Shown: positions 26,842 through 40,821 of the stretch, piece after piece | Position numbering within the stretch: position 1 is the first letter of the stretch | How the letters are laid out: every line of letters begins with the position of its first letter | Program-made: the position numbers and the translations under genes | Notes under the pieces: model-generated | The model's input: the letters and a program-made list of their open reading frames with translations, nothing else | Database searches by the model: none | Told to the model about the DNA's origin: nothing | NCBI RefSeq assembly: GCF_929443795.1 | Contig: NC_064909.1 | Coordinates: 16,123,001 to 16,187,000, forward strand | Reading direction: 5' to 3' | Source of the DNA: Astur gentilis | Lineage: Eukaryota; Chordata; Aves; Accipitriformes; Accipitridae | DNA length: 64,000 nt

Positions 26842-28062
26842 GTTCTGCCTCCCCCCCGGTTTCTCCTGATCTTCCTCACGAAACTACGTTATATGGGTGG
26901 ATAGTCCCATTCCTCTTCAGGGCCGTGGTTTTGGGATGCTAGGTGGGTCTGGGCCCTTCACCCACACCAAGTGGGTGCGCTTGGGATCGTTTCTGCCTGG
27001 GTTGTATTTTTAGGGTTGAATCTTTCACTTTGCTTGATTTCTTGGCATGTCTGGAAGTCCTAAACTTATTAATTAAAACCTGTATAAATTATTCCAGGAC
27101 CACAGGGAAAGAAAGGAAAAGCCTTTTTTTTTTTTTTCTCCTTCAGAAAAGTAATGGGTGCACAAGAGCACATCTCCATGATGTGTGAAGCCTTCACTGG
27201 TGCTGGGAACACTTGCTCTTCAGAGGATGCAATGAGATGGTGCAAGGGGGATAAGATAACTGTTGAGTGCTTATTTTGCTCCGCAGAGAGGAGTTAATGT
27301 GGGGAATAAGGGACTATTGGTGAGCGAGGGGGAGAGGAAGGTAAGAACACGTTGGGATCTCCAGCACCATCGGGGTCAAAAATACGCTTTGACACCCAAG
27401 GGACCTCTTGGGAGAGGCAGGGAGGGTTGCAGTGAGGGTTGCCTTGCGGGACCCGCACTCCCTTGCTGCTGCCAGCGTGAGAAGGGCAGGGTGGGAGTTT
27501 TGGTGCACCCTCACTTGCTGTGGGTGCAGTTGTGGTCTCCCTTCCCTTGCCTTTCCAGACTCATCAGGGAAGAGCTGCCCTTCACAGCTGCAGGTTGTTG
27601 ATGGTCAGTGGGGTTAATTGTTAGTCTGCTGGATGGAGCAGTGCCAGAGTGTCCCACTGGTGTACGAAATACTCCCAAGGTTCTCTTGATGCAGTTTTTC
27701 TCTTTGTCCTCTGAGGACACAGCGTATACCCAGCCCCCGACGGTGGTCCCCAGCCCACAGCCATTGCAAACCCTTCCCAAGGAGCTGTGCCTGGCATTAC
27801 GTCCCAGCCTGCCAGCCGCAGCCGTCATCTCCTGCCTTCTCCTGGGAACCCTCTGGGGGGAAGTCCTGCTCCAGTGGGAGGTCTCTGCTGGACCCAGCCA
27901 TGGCACCTTGCTGACCAGGCTGCATCTTGCTCCCAGGTCAGAGTGACGGAACTCCCAGCATCTGACCCGACTCTGAATTTTCCCTATTCCAGTCCAAATG
28001 CAGCACTTGGGCTGAAATGCTGAAACAGCACCAGTTCTCCAGCTCTATAGCAAGCAACATGC

Positions 28063-28079
28063 TTATTTATTTATTTATT
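28063..28079. repeat. TTAT microsatellite
   Basis: Four tandem TTAT units, 17 bp, in the large intron after the first visible exon. Confidence 0.75.
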
Positions 28080-31000
28080 CTTTTAGCTCCGTTTTGTAGT
28101 AAAGACCAGATGCTCCTTTCTCCAGAGAGGAGTTGTCATCCCTGATGGACGCCTCTTATAGCTGTGCAGAGAGCGAGTGTGCTATTCCTGGAGAGAATTA
28201 ATGCCAGGGATATTAACCATCTGCCCCCTTAAAAAGGAAGATCGACTCGGCTGCCCCCTCGCCATACCCCCGCTGCGTGGTGGCAGCTACCTTGTTCCCG
28301 GGCGGGCAGATGCAGCGCTGAGTGCTCCCGTGAAAGTAAAGTTCTCATTAAGGAGGAAGCGAGGGCACAGCACATGGGAGGGGCTGGGGCTAATTGCATT
28401 TGCTTCCAATTTCCTTAACCCGGTAATTGGATTCTGATTTATTGAATATGTCTGAACAATGCTGCGGATGATGCATCATTAGCCGAGCATTAGTGCGGCC
28501 ACGGAGGAAATGGGGCTGCCGGGAGATCTGGGGGAGGCGGGCGCTGATGGGGGGGACGGAGGAGGGAGAAGAGTCCAGGCATGGTGGTTGACAGGGAGAG
28601 GAAGGTGCAGAGTTTGCAAAGCTCTCTCTCTGGAAAGAAATCCTTGCTCATGGTGTAGGTGTCTGGGGAGCTGCCGCAGGCGATGCTCTGGCACTACCAT
28701 GCAACCTAGGAGAGGGTCCTGAGTTGTCCAGGGGAGCTGGGTGGGAAAGCGTGGAGGAGCACGGCCTGTTCTTGGAGCAGGGAGAAATTGCTGGTGGCTG
28801 TGCAAGAAGCATGTGTGAAGAGAGTCCAGCATGGAGTTGGCTAGGAGAGGTCCCTCCTGCGAAGCGGAGAGCAGAGTACCACAGACCAGGCTAGAGTGAG
28901 AGGTGGGAAACCCTCAGGGCTCGCTCACGCTGCGTGACCCGCTGGAGACTGTGCTTAGAGGCTTGGTTTCAACGGCAAACCTGGCTTAGGCTGCTTTGTG
29001 TGAGCCAGGCTGGAAGCAATCAGGCTTCTTCGTATGAGAGTGAAGGCAAAGAGTTGGACCTCGATTCTGCTCCAGCTGACCTTGGGGAATGCTGCATCCT
29101 AGCACGGGCCCCAAACCAAAGGGCACCGCCATGCCAGGAGCTGTGCTGAGGGGCACTGCCATGCCAAGGGGCTCTTGCCCAGCTCACACAAGGGGCTAGG
29201 AGGCTTTGAAAAGGCTCTTGCCCACCTCTTCAGCTCATCCCCATGAGCAATCAGGTTCTCCTTCAGCCTCTCAGACAGATGTTGCCCGAAGCAGCTTGCT
29301 CTGCTCTGTGACCAGGTTTTCAGCGTGTTTGCTCTCCATCTTTTATCCCCCTCTGTATAATGCATGACAGCACCGAGACAGAGAGACCTGCAGGCCATGG
29401 TAGTGCCCTGATACCAGCACCTCGTAGTCCTGATCCTAGTGCCCAGGACGTGGGAGTGCTGCTCCTTACAGCCTCTCTGTGGGGTGTTTTTCACCAGGAT
29501 GGTTGCAGATTTCCTGGAGTTTTCTTTGCTAATCCAGCCAAGCACCTGCACTTGCCAACGATAGCTGAATATACAAAATCTGGCAAGGGATGAGCAGCAA
29601 GCTCCTTGCCAGAAGGTCATGGAGAGGGCAAATACTTTCGGCAGGGCGGGATGTGGCACTGACAGCCAGTTGCTTAGTAATGTTTGCTGGATTGATTTTG
29701 TTTTTAAATTGCAGCCAGTGGAATAATTTCAGATGGAGAGGAATCACAGCGCTCCGAAGAATCGGAGCTGGAGAAACCATGGTGGCTCCCCGGCCAGTGT
29801 GGGGCTGCAAGCCTGTGCTTGGTTTGTGGGTGATTTCAGCTGGGGAAATGCCACAGCTTCCATGGGCCACATCATGTCCCTCGGCCTGGGAGATCTCACA
29901 GCTGGAACATCGCTCCTGCTGTCCTGCCCGCATTTCCCTGCCGTTAACTGTGTTCCTGGTTGGATGTTGACTAAGCCCTTGGACCCTGTGAAGGGATGTC
30001 TTTCTCCAGGAGAAGACCGTGTACGGTCCTGTGGTGGTGCGTCCCATCCCCACCATGAGTCAAGGTTAAAAAATCCCTGTGACCACAGCAGCAAGCTGGA
30101 CCCAGATCTAGCTGGCGTGTCCGCGTCATGCGAAGCCGGCTCATGCTGCTGGAGTGGGTGGCTAGTCCCCCTCCGCTGCGGTAGCCACACGCCGTTGGGA
30201 TTACCTCATCTCCACATCCCACCTTCTGCAACTCCCACCAGCGAACCGCAGGACCAAAACAGCAGCGAGTGAGTCAGTGCCAGGCGCACGCGCGCGGGGA
30301 GAGGAGCTGAGGTTTCCAGTATTGCTCAGCGGCTTGGAAAGCCGACAGGGAGGATGCGTTGCCCACAGCCAGAAGATTTTGTCGTGATGGCTCCTGGGCT
30401 TTTTCCATCTGTAGCAGACAGCTCCCGAGGAGGCCGGTATTCGCCACACAGTTGCTCCATATGCTGCTTAGGCTGACCTCCGCCTCCCAAACGCTCCGTT
30501 AGGTTTAATAGATGTGCAGATGCTGTTGTGGCTGCCAGGCTAGGCTGGGACCGCGAGTTGCAGCCAGCATCAACCTGGGCTGGGGTTTGTGCTCGCTGAC
30601 GGCGGTGAAGCAGAGAGGTGAAATTGGGGACAAGGAGACTAGATGAGAGGATAGCGGCTGGAGGAGAGGTAAGAGCCTCCAGCAGACTTCTCTAGCTATT
30701 GCAAATCACGTCAGCCAGCCTCAGGCATCCCCCGCTGCCTGTTTTCCTCTATTTGTCTGGCTTTTTTCCTCTGCAGCGCCGATACAAGTTTAGTAGTGCT
30801 GTCTCGAGCTCGTAGAGCAAGGAGGCTGGGGATGGAGCCCTCTCAAGTCCTGGCATAAGGCAATAATCCTCTGAATTTTTGAAACTCCCCCCACTCCCTG
30901 AGTCCCAAGTGCTTTACAAGAGGCCCTACCTACCCAGCTAAGCTTGAATTTTACAGCTGCTTGATGGGGTGCGTTTCTGTGTGTATATGCGTGTCTGAGA

Positions 31001-34000
31001 GAGAGAAAGCAGCTGCTAAAATCAAGTTGCGATTGAAATGCGAGGCTGGCAGGGATACTGGCAGATAGGAAGACCAGGCGTTGCATTGTCTGCTGAAGAT
31101 GAGAGCATCCTGGCAGCCTGGCGGTCTGGTCATGCCAGCTTGTGCTCCCTAGAAAAGTTCTGCCCTTGTAGTCTGTCCTGTTCACTTTGCGGGGAACAAC
31201 ACACACCGTAAGACTTCTTGCAGGTCTCCTCACTCAAACCGCAGCCCAGTGCCAGCTGGAGACTGTCCGCTGGGTGGGAGAGCTGCCCAGGGCTGGTGGC
31301 TCTGCTCGTAGGGACTGTTCATGGAGGGATGGGAAGAGGTGATGCCTGTGACATTCCCCAGGGGCAGAGAGCTGCTGGTTTGAGTTCTTAAGGTCCAGAA
31401 AAGTCAGGATTTCAGCCCTGAAGCACTACGTGCTGCAGCATTATTTTGACCCATTAATTGCAGGGTGCATCCCAAGGGTGCAGAGGCTGTACGTTCACCA
31501 TTACGTTGGAGCAGCTCTAGTGGAGGTAGTTGAAAATACCTGACTGTTCTGTGCATGGGGATGACCGGGAGGAACATGCTGTCCCGAGGGCGGTCCTACC
31601 TCTTCCAGGTGAGGTACCTGTGTACATGGGCACGTGGGGCTGAGCGTGCATCTCTGCCTCTGCACGCCTTCCAGGTGTCCCCGTGTCCCGTGCGTACACA
31701 TTTGGTGCACAGCACGTGGAAGCATGTGTAGACATCCACGTGCAGATTGCGTGAGGGCAGCTGTAGCTCATGCAGGTTTTGAAGTGGCTCTGTTTTTGGC
31801 TGAGTTGATGATTGCATCCCAGGAGTGGCAAGCAGTCAAGTGCACTGAGAATATTGTAGTATCTTCTTGGAAGCAAAGAGTCGAAGAGGAGGAAAGTAGA
31901 TTTTGACAGCATTGCCTTTGGCTTAGCGTGTTTATGATCCCCTTGGACTTCTCGCATTGCCTTGTCTTCCTTCAACTTGCCCGCTAGACCGAAACCACTT
32001 TGAGATGAATTGAGGTGAAAACTGGGTCTCAACAGCTAGAAATGCATTTTGTAGCCCACATAGGGATTTAGGCATCTTATCTTTCTTGCCCGGTTTCTTG
32101 AGAGTCCCCGAAGGAGGAACTTAATGTGTGGAAATGATGTGTGGAAAAGCCCATCTTATTCCACAGGCAGGACAGAGGTGGGGCTCTGCTCTGCCATCCT
32201 CAGTGGTACCTGAACATCAGACCTGCAGAAGCAGGTAGGTACCTAGCAGGTGGCCAAACCCACTTGGAATTCGAGGGAAGGTTTGCAGGGACGTTACCCG
32301 GATGGACCTTGAACAGTTGAGAGCAGAACCGAACCTAGAGGTTTTCCTGGTCTACTGTTGCCTTTCCCTTTGCTGACTCCATACATTTCTCCCCGTGGCC
32401 TCTGGATTGTAGCTGAGCTAATCCAGTTTCCTGCGTAATGCAGACTATAAGTCCCGAGGGGTTCTGTTATTTTTAAAATTTGCTTATTCAGGCAGTGTCT
32501 TGCGAGTTGCTGACTCTGGATGTGCTGTGTTGTAGACCAGGGCAAGAAGTGGCGTGGGTACGGGTGTGCGCGCATGTGGGGTCCCTGTGCCTGATGCTGC
32601 TGGGTGCATCTGCTTGGGGCAGAGGGGTGGTGGGACCAGCAGGGAGCAAGGCATGTCTGAGCAGAGGTGCCTTGAGTGCCGTGGGGGTGGATGAACCTCT
32701 GTCCGTGAGGACAGATGGAGCTGTACAGTCTAAGATGTGAAGGAGGGAGCCAGGTGAGGAGGATGAGGGAGAGGGAGTGCTCAAATGCTGCCACATCTCT
32801 GGACTCAGCATTGGTGAAAGCTGGAGGAGGCGTCTTTGTACGGCCACGTGTGTGTGCTGCTGGTTTTGCTCTGTCCTGCACCCTCTTGTGTGGGGTGGGG
32901 GTCCCTGTGTGGGTGCTTCCCTGTGAGAAGTGTGTGATGCCCTGGGGAGAGCGGGCTGGCAGCACCTTGTGTGGTCTGGGGGTGGCTGGATGCAACAGGG
33001 TATGGGTCTCTTCTTGCTTTTGAGGTTCATTATTAGCTGCTGCGTGACTGCCAGCAATATTCCAAAGAGTTTTTCTGTCTCTTGATCTGTTATTTCAGCT
33101 GTTACACTGTCCTCTGGGCAGAGCAAGGGCATTTGTGATTTCATTACAAAATAAGATTTATCACATTTGGGCAAAATCCTGTATGCGCGAGGGCTGTCCC
33201 TGGATCTCTTGCCTGCAGAGCATACTCTGAGGCTGAATTAGCTGAGTAAGAGAAGATCTGGGATCCTCCTGCCTTTGGTCTTGGTCTCCTTCTTATTTCT
33301 AACAACAGCCAAGAGCACAGCATGACCCTACAGGCGAGCAGTTACACAAATGAACGGTGGAAAACACATCTGAGATGGAAGTATGTCCATTAGGAAACAG
33401 TATGATTGCTTTTGTCTCTTGGACACCAGGCCCTAAGAGGTTAGCGCTCGACACTGTGTTTTTCCATCACCTCCTTAGGCTGAGATCTCTGGGGATGAAG
33501 AAATGAGAACAGTCCATCAAGTAGAGCAGGGGCTGGTGTGTGTCTTGGGTATAAACTAGAACTGCCTGTATTGGACAAGGTTTTGTTTCTGCCATTGGTC
33601 AGCTGGCTTTTGTGGCCTAAGTTTGAAATTTTCACAAGCTGGGCAATGTCTTAGAGAGTTGCTTATGCCTCTTCTGTGCAACCTGGTAGCCCTTTGGCAA
33701 TGGTAGAAGTAGCTAGCACAGGTTGGTGATGTGAAGAAAGTATCTTAATATGTTCTGTAGCTGCTTCTATCAGCAGCAGTTGGGCAGTTGAAAGTCGGTG
33801 AGAGAGACAGCTTTGGGCAGCCAGCTCGCTCTCCATGCACTATCGCCAACCACTGATCAACCATTTGATATCTAGCCATACCATCTCTGTAAGAGGGGAT
33901 CGTCATGTGATGCTGGGATTGATTTTATTTTTTAGGGAACCGTCGTTATTAGCTCTTCTCGTCATAGTTGTCCTGTTTTCAAGCTCTTCAGCCCTCCAGG

Positions 34001-34752
34001 AATTCAGACCTTTGCTATACAGACTGGTTAATAGCACAGTTAGTTCTCCTAGCTGGGAAAATTTGCTGTCTGCTAACAAAAGACCCACTATGGAGCTCCC
34101 CTTATCAAAACCCACTACCTGTAGCTTTGTGCTAGAATTTATACCTGCTGTCACTCACAGTTTGGACCTATGTATTGCTGGAGAGCTGAGGCTTTTGAAT
34201 GGACTGAAGTGTGAATCCCAAAGTGCAATTTAGAGGATGCAAAATGAGAAGATCCCATCTGGCCAAAGACTTAAGGGTGAGGCATAGTTTGAGTAAGGGT
34301 GTGCATTGTGTCCCCCAGACTACCATGCAGTAGTTATTTTGGCCTCCCAGCCCCTGTCCGACAGCCGTACCAGCATCTCATGGTTGTGATGGCCAGTTTG
34401 TTGCCCATTGCTCCTGGGCCAAGACTGGCTTTTGTGTGCCTGTTGGCTAAACTGAACCAACCTATGACTATAGTTGGGCCAAAATCTGAGCCTTCCGCTC
34501 AAAAGAGCTCAGTTCTGCACTTTGTAGATTCAGACTATCTGGAGTGCTCACCACACCTAGTGGCATTTTGCACTTGGTGTTCTGGGTGAATTTGAACTTA
34601 AAACTCCAAGGAGGTTTGAGGAACAGGTATGCAATCAAAACACAGAGAGGTTGTTTTCAGGTAACACAGAGAATAAGGAGTATTGAGATTTGCAGTTGTT
34701 GGCAGCTAAGCAAGGAAAGCAAGACAGCTATTAATCAGAAACAGGCACTCCA

Positions 34753-34852
34753 TAAAATCATAGAATAATTCAGTTTGGAAGAGACCACAGGAGGTCTCTG
34801 ATCCAGCCTCCTGCTCAAAGAAGGGTCAGCTATGAAATCAGCCCAGGTTTCT
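34753..34852 (-). mobile_element. CR1 non-LTR retroposon fragment (3' end)
   Basis: The + strand reads aatcatagaataattcag, then ttggaagagaccacaggagg, cctcctgctcaaagaagggt and cagctatgaaatcagcccagg. This is the reverse complement of the familiar 3' end of avian CR1 elements, with the terminal attctatgatt-type word at the left edge. CR1 copies are usually cut at the 5' end, and about 100 bp remain here. The inner (right) boundary is approximate. The element lies antisense to GALNT14. The match is from memory of the family; a few substitutions from the usual sequence indicate an old insertion. Confidence 0.85.
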
Positions 34853-37601
34853 CGTGTTGCAGAAACCACTGGGCCCTCTGGGGTTCCTGCCTCTCAAGCT
34901 TGGCCCAGTGTTTTATACGAGCTGGCATAATTTACAAACCCTGATTGCAGCGCACGTAATTTGTAGTTCTCCCCCAGCTGCTTGTGTTTGTGTAACAAGC
35001 TTTGAAGTTGCTTGAGTTGCTGTCCTTGCAGCACTTGTGTTACCTGTATCTTTCCTATCTTGCAGACACTATGGGCCTAATTGTCCACTCACTCATAGCG
35101 AGTGCATTTAAACGAGAGGAGGGGTAGGTGCGCATCAAAGCATGCTTGCTAAAGCCTCCCATCATTGCTGCCTGCCATCTTTTCCAGGCTTGATCATTAT
35201 GTCAGTAGCAAATCTGTGTTTCGAATCTGTGTATCACTGTGCAGTTGCCCTGATGGAGGACTACTGAGGTGACTGCAGACCTTCATCCGTGTGATGAACG
35301 AGCAAGAGTCTGTGCTATTGCTTGCAATCTATCCAGAATTCTGCTCAGAGAACACTGTGGAAAAAATCGGGGGGGGAAAAAAAAAAGTGACCCTGACTCC
35401 TCATTTCAAGCTGGAACTGAACTCCTAAACTTTTCTCTTTCCTAAGGCTTGAGAAAACTCGGTCAGAGACAAAAATCACATGTAGTCCCCACTCCATGAT
35501 GTTGCCTGAAAGTGGAGAAAAATATTCATTGGAACATTTTAGTGGTGAAAAAACCCCCAGTGTTTCGTGTTCTCCTGCTTCTGCTGGAGCTGGCATCTTG
35601 CATAGATGTGGGGACACCTGGTAAGAAGTCAGTAAGGTGCCTCTTTTCGATAGCTGCACCTATTGCTTCTAGAGAGCTCATGCAAGAAACGTGACAGGTC
35701 TCTCTAGGGACTTACTGGCTGCGAACTGGGCTGGAAATGCATGGTCCTGGGAAATGGCTGGTGCGTGTCCAAGTCCTCATACTGGGAATGGCTGTGGCCA
35801 CCCTGACATGCGACAGTGTCTGTGATATTTGCTGCCCCATGTTTGTTGTCTGGTGGCCTGTGGGGCAGCTTGCCAGGAGGTGGAGGGCTTGAGGAGCAGG
35901 CCAGCTAGATCTGGTGGCTTCTGAGACAGGGGCTGGTGGCTTCAGGAGTCAAAAGTTGATGAATGCAATGATCTTTTGCAAATACCTTTGTATGTAATGT
36001 CCTCTTTTGAAACTTTTTTTTTTTTTTTTTAATGGGGTGGGGGGAAGGAAGAGTTGATGAGAAGGGTCTGCATGACGTGGGATTATGGTGGGCTTGAGCA
36101 CTGAGAGAAGTTGCTTCTCCCCTGAGATGGCTGCCCGTGTCTGAGCTGGGGACTATCCTTGGCCAACACCGATGGCCAGATCATCATCCCAATATCCACT
36201 TGTCCCGAATAGCCCGTTCTTCCCTCCTCAGATGTGACAGTGCTTCTGCCACAGTCCATGTTGTCTCTCCCAGTGCTTGTCCTGGACCTCACCGACATCC
36301 GAACTGCCCTGCATGACTTGTGCAGACCTTCCTGGAGAGGAGAGAGGCTTCCAAGTGCCGAGATCCCAACCCCAGACTTTGCTGTGATGTCCGAGGCAGC
36401 CCGTGATGCCACTCTGCCCTCCAAGCCCTGCCTAATCACTCCCTGGAGCTGGAGGTGGTGGGTCAGGTCAGTCAACATCGCCTTCTTGGCAGAGACAGAG
36501 GGTTGTTATCATTACCACCAGGCTAACCGCATCACAGCAAAAGGACTGCCACCCCGTCGGTTTCGGAGGTGTTATGTCTTCCTCACCCTGGCAGTGCAGT
36601 GGCTCTGCTCGGGTTTTCGGACCACAGCTCAACTGATCCCAGGTTGCAAATTGTGCCCCGGAATCCCGGGCTCTGGCGCTGGATGTTCGCTGTCACCACG
36701 GGGCAGGATATGAAGTGCTATGAGATGCCGTGGTTTTGAATGTTGAGGGGCTGCCCCTAGAGAAAAGGCAGGCTGAGGGGCTTTAATTAAAAATGGTACT
36801 GGGAAGGGATGCTGGGGCAGGGGTAGGGGGAGGCTGGTGTTTCTTCAGGAGCAGCGTCCGTTGTGTCTCGATCATGGATGCTGTAGGGAAATGGCAAATG
36901 TGACAGTGCTTATTTTGCAGCAGTAGATTTGCAGTGCTATTCCTCCCCGCTCCTTTTCTTTTTCTTGAGTGAGAATGATGAGGGCAACTCTTGGGAAGGA
37001 GTTGAGGAGTGAGCTAGACTGTATGAGGAACTGATGGAAATGTATAGGCGGGTGTTTTGAATGCAGGAGGATGTGTCAGTTAAGTGGCTGCGTTACTCAT
37101 TTTTTTCTGGAGGGCAAAGCTAGTTATATCTGAAAGAGCTGTGCTAGGAGTGTGAGTTATGGCACTTGTCTGCACAGTGAGCAGAAATGATTCCTGAGCT
37201 GTGTTCTTGGCTAAAAGGTGTCTTCAGGGCAAAAAGGATCGGTAGTGCGGGTACTGGGGGAGCTCGTAGGACCTCGATGTCTCAGAGCCTGGGTCCTGGT
37301 AGTGGGGGTGACTCTGGACTGTTCCAGCAAACACCATGGTATGATATTAAATTTCCTGCTGCTGTGTTTTGTTTCTGCAAGTTGTCCCTTGTTTCAGCCC
37401 CACAGTGCCTCCCTGGGCAGGAAGAGCATCCGCATGGGATAGGCATCCTCCTGAGAAGCGTCTGAGGAGCTCACTCAGGAGCAGGCACAGCCTCCATCCC
37501 AGCTGTCCCTTCCCTTGAAAACACTTTTATTTTGGTTGGTCTAATGTTTTGCTTGCCAAAAATTGCTGTTTCGGAGAGAAAAAAAGCTGAAAACAGTTTC
37601 T

Positions 37602-37625
37602 CCCCCCCCCCCCCCCCCCCCCCCC
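37602..37625. repeat. 24-nt C homopolymer
   Basis: An uninterrupted C run after tttct. Its length may be uncertain, because such runs are error-prone in sequencing. It could form an i-motif on this strand or a G-quadruplex on the other. Confidence 0.85.
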
Positions 37626-40600
37626 GCTCCATGTGATAGATTTCCTTCACCTAAGTTATTTTGGTTTTGTTTCCCCATGAGACAGTTTTGATTTCACTCT
37701 GGAAATTCCCCACCCACCCGTCCATTGCATTTTGCCAAGACAAATGCATGCACAAAATAGTTCTGGGTCGATCTGAAATGACCCTTTCCCTCGTCCTTTT
37801 CCAATTCCTCCATTTACCCTGCTTGCGTCTCAGCCCTGTTCTTAGCAGCCTCATGGAGAGATGTTGTGCGCTGTACCCCCCGATGAGCACTGCCGTGCAG
37901 GCACTGGGGGGACCTTCTTCTCCCCAGTCCCCGTGGGAATTTGCTTCAGCAGTCGGTTCCCCCCATGAGAACGGGTTTGTCATTGGGATGGAAGAGTTAG
38001 GAGAGCCCTTGGGTTTTCCCTCTCGTTGTGTAGATTGGGACATGGGAGCGATGAGGGAAGAGGCTGCCTCAGAGCTGGTGGTGCCTGGGGACAAGGGGCT
38101 TGGACTGGTGCTCCGGTGCCGGAGCTGTGAGGCTCCTAGCGGAGTTACAGTGCCTTGGTTTAAAGCATCCCCTGTACCTGAGGACAAAGAATAGGACAAG
38201 GAGAACACGTACAGCCTTTGGAGCAGGGTTTTGCCTCTGTTAATATTCTACGGCAGGTTAGTTTGTGTGGAGAAGTAACCACTGGTTAGATAGATGTACT
38301 GTTAGCCCAGAGTTGAGATGCTGTCTATCCATCAATACCACGTGTCTCTCTCCAGCCTCCAGTTTCTCACTCAGTCCCTTGGGAAACGGCAGAGCTAGTA
38401 CTGCCAGGGCTAATTATTCCTCAAGACAGAAGACATGTGATAAAATATTAACCTTTTTCAAAAACAGAGCCCCAGTTAATTAGCTCTACTTTTGCGACAC
38501 ATTCACCCGGAGATAAAAGCTCATTCCCCAGATATCTGTCTGTGGCAGCATGATCTTTCTGCGTGTCCCTGTCATGATGGGGAACGGGGAGGAGGAGAGC
38601 TGGGAATTTAATAAAAGACAGTGACCTGCCAGTCACTGGGCCCTGAGGACGAACCGCTCCATTTCAAGGTGAGCGATGTCTGGACACAGGCACTGCTGCT
38701 TTCGTTTGAGAGGCTGAAGCTGGAAACAGAGATGGAGTGGGTGGTGGGATCTGCTCTGATGCCCACACCTGGGTTATGTCCGTGTTGTCAGTGCCACATC
38801 TCTGGAGCCTGAATTTGGAGATTATGCGGGTGGACAGGACTCAGTAGAGCTGAGCGAATAACCGTGTTTTGGTTCTTCGGTTATTTGAGAAAAAGAAAAG
38901 CCAGGAGACAGCAATTTCAGGATAAACCAAAAGCAAAGCTCTCTGTGAATCTCAAAGTAAAAATACAGGAAAACTTAAAGCCAAAAGGATCTGTTTTTCT
39001 CATCCTGAAAAGGAAAAAAAATTCATTTAGATCTCAAATGTTTTTGACACTTCTAGTCATCTAAAAATGACAGGCTGTATTTAAAAGCAAGTGATTTTGA
39101 GTATCAGATGAAAAGTACACATTGGGCTCCTCTGGAACAAATGATGTGCTGGAGTGGAAGTGATGCCGCAACGTGTGTCGGCGGCTGCAGCAACCACTGG
39201 TGTGAGGATGTGGTATCGCCATGGCTGTCGCTGTACTGGGGAGAGGGCTTCTTTCTGCTGGAGGGAGGGATGGGGGGGTCTCTGATAGACCAGCATCAAC
39301 CGCAGCCCCAGCCGTGGCCCTCAGGGAAGGTGTGCCAACACCAGTCAATCCATGGAGGCATGGGGTCTCTTCTTTAAACTCCATGTGCCTCCTTCTCTGC
39401 AATGGAGAGAGAGGTTCCTGGGGGTTTTATGGGGAAGAGAAAGCCTCGCTTGTCTCGGTGTCCTTCACAGGGAGTGATGCAGCGCCCACCTGAACTCTAC
39501 CAGGGCCCAGTGATGACTTCATGATGGACATCACTTCATCACCAAGTGCTTCAACATTCCTAGGGTGCCATTGATCACTCTCTGCTAGAGCCATCCTCTG
39601 CCTTTGGCTGCTATAAAGTATTGACCACTTGTCTTCTAGTTATTACGTGCCATCGATTACTTTGATAACTTGTTCCAAGTAATTCGGACAGAATGAAGTT
39701 GTTTGTTTAACTTTCCTGCTTGTCTTGGTATTTCTATTGACCCAGTATGTTTGCGTAGGCTGAAATCGAAGTCGAGTATTAGTAAGCCATGGAACTAATT
39801 CTCTGAGGCTCACTACTGTTGATAATTAAGGCCATGAGACAGTTTCTTCCATCATACTCTTGTTTGTTTTTTCAGCTACCCAGCACCTTAAAGTCCTACT
39901 CCATCAACTGTAGCAAAAGGACAATCACAGGCAATGTTTCAGGGCCGTATGGGTGGATTTTTGCTGTAAGCACTGCAGATCTCTGCATGCTTAAAGTGTT
40001 TTTGACCTATCACAGAGTGGAGTTGGGTTTGCGCTTCTCCATTTTTGACTAAGGAGGAGTTGTGGGGATGAGGACTTTCTCTGCCACATGGTGCCAGGAA
40101 GCTCTGGTCAGAAAGCATCCTCCCTAATGAATCTTTACATCTGTGGTTCTGACCCTCTGAAATGTAATTTCAGGTTGTCCTGGCTTCTAAAGATCTTTAT
40201 TAAAGGATTGGTGGCTTTCCAGGAAGGTGCAAGGTGCCAGATTTTGCTTTTACTTTCACCAGATGAAAACCTTTGATGTCAGCTCTGGTATTCCAGTAAA
40301 ACTGGCATCAGAAATTTGGCCACAATTTAAAATTCTACTGAAAACAAAGAAGTTTCTTTTTTTGTTGTTTAGGATTTTTTTCAGTTTTGTTAGCTCCTTT
40401 TTTCTTTTTGCTTCAGGTCTGAAGAAGGATGGGTGGGGGGAGTCAAGAAGCAAGACAGACCCTGAGTCTGTGTGGAGGGCCCTAGAAGTCTGAATTATTC
40501 ATGAACTGCTTTGAAAATCAAGACACACAATCTGGTTTAACTTGTTTTTAAATGCAGCCGTGCTATTCTCTCCTTCCTTTTTAGTAGGTTCTCTTTTTTT

Positions 40601-40791
40601 TTCCCTCCCCTTTTCCAAAGACAAAAATCCAGTGAATTTTTAATAAATTATAAATGCATCATCTCATCAGTTTTGAGGTTCGCAGGCAGCAGCACGTCGT
40701 GTGCACGGAAGGTTATTTTTGCCTTCTTGCATTTCCCCCTTTCTTCAAATTTAGCCGTTTGATTAATTTTTTAGATATCTATCTTGCAGGG

Positions 40792-40821
40792 AAAAGAAAG
40801 AAAGAAAGAGACTGAAAGAGG
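40792..40821. repeat. AAAG-rich purine tract
   Basis: Imperfect AAAG units (gaaaagaaagaaagaaagag) run into actgaaagagg, making a short purine tract. Confidence 0.7.

Noticed and set aside
29099..30272. Several 120-190 codon frames on both strands
   Set aside because: They overlap one another in different frames and strands, which a single gene would not do, and match no family I recognise.
33835..34233. 132-codon + strand frame with a hydrophobic stretch in the 21-kb intron
   Set aside because: No family resemblance, poor context at the start codon, no splice signals that would join it to GALNT14 in phase, and composition like its surroundings.
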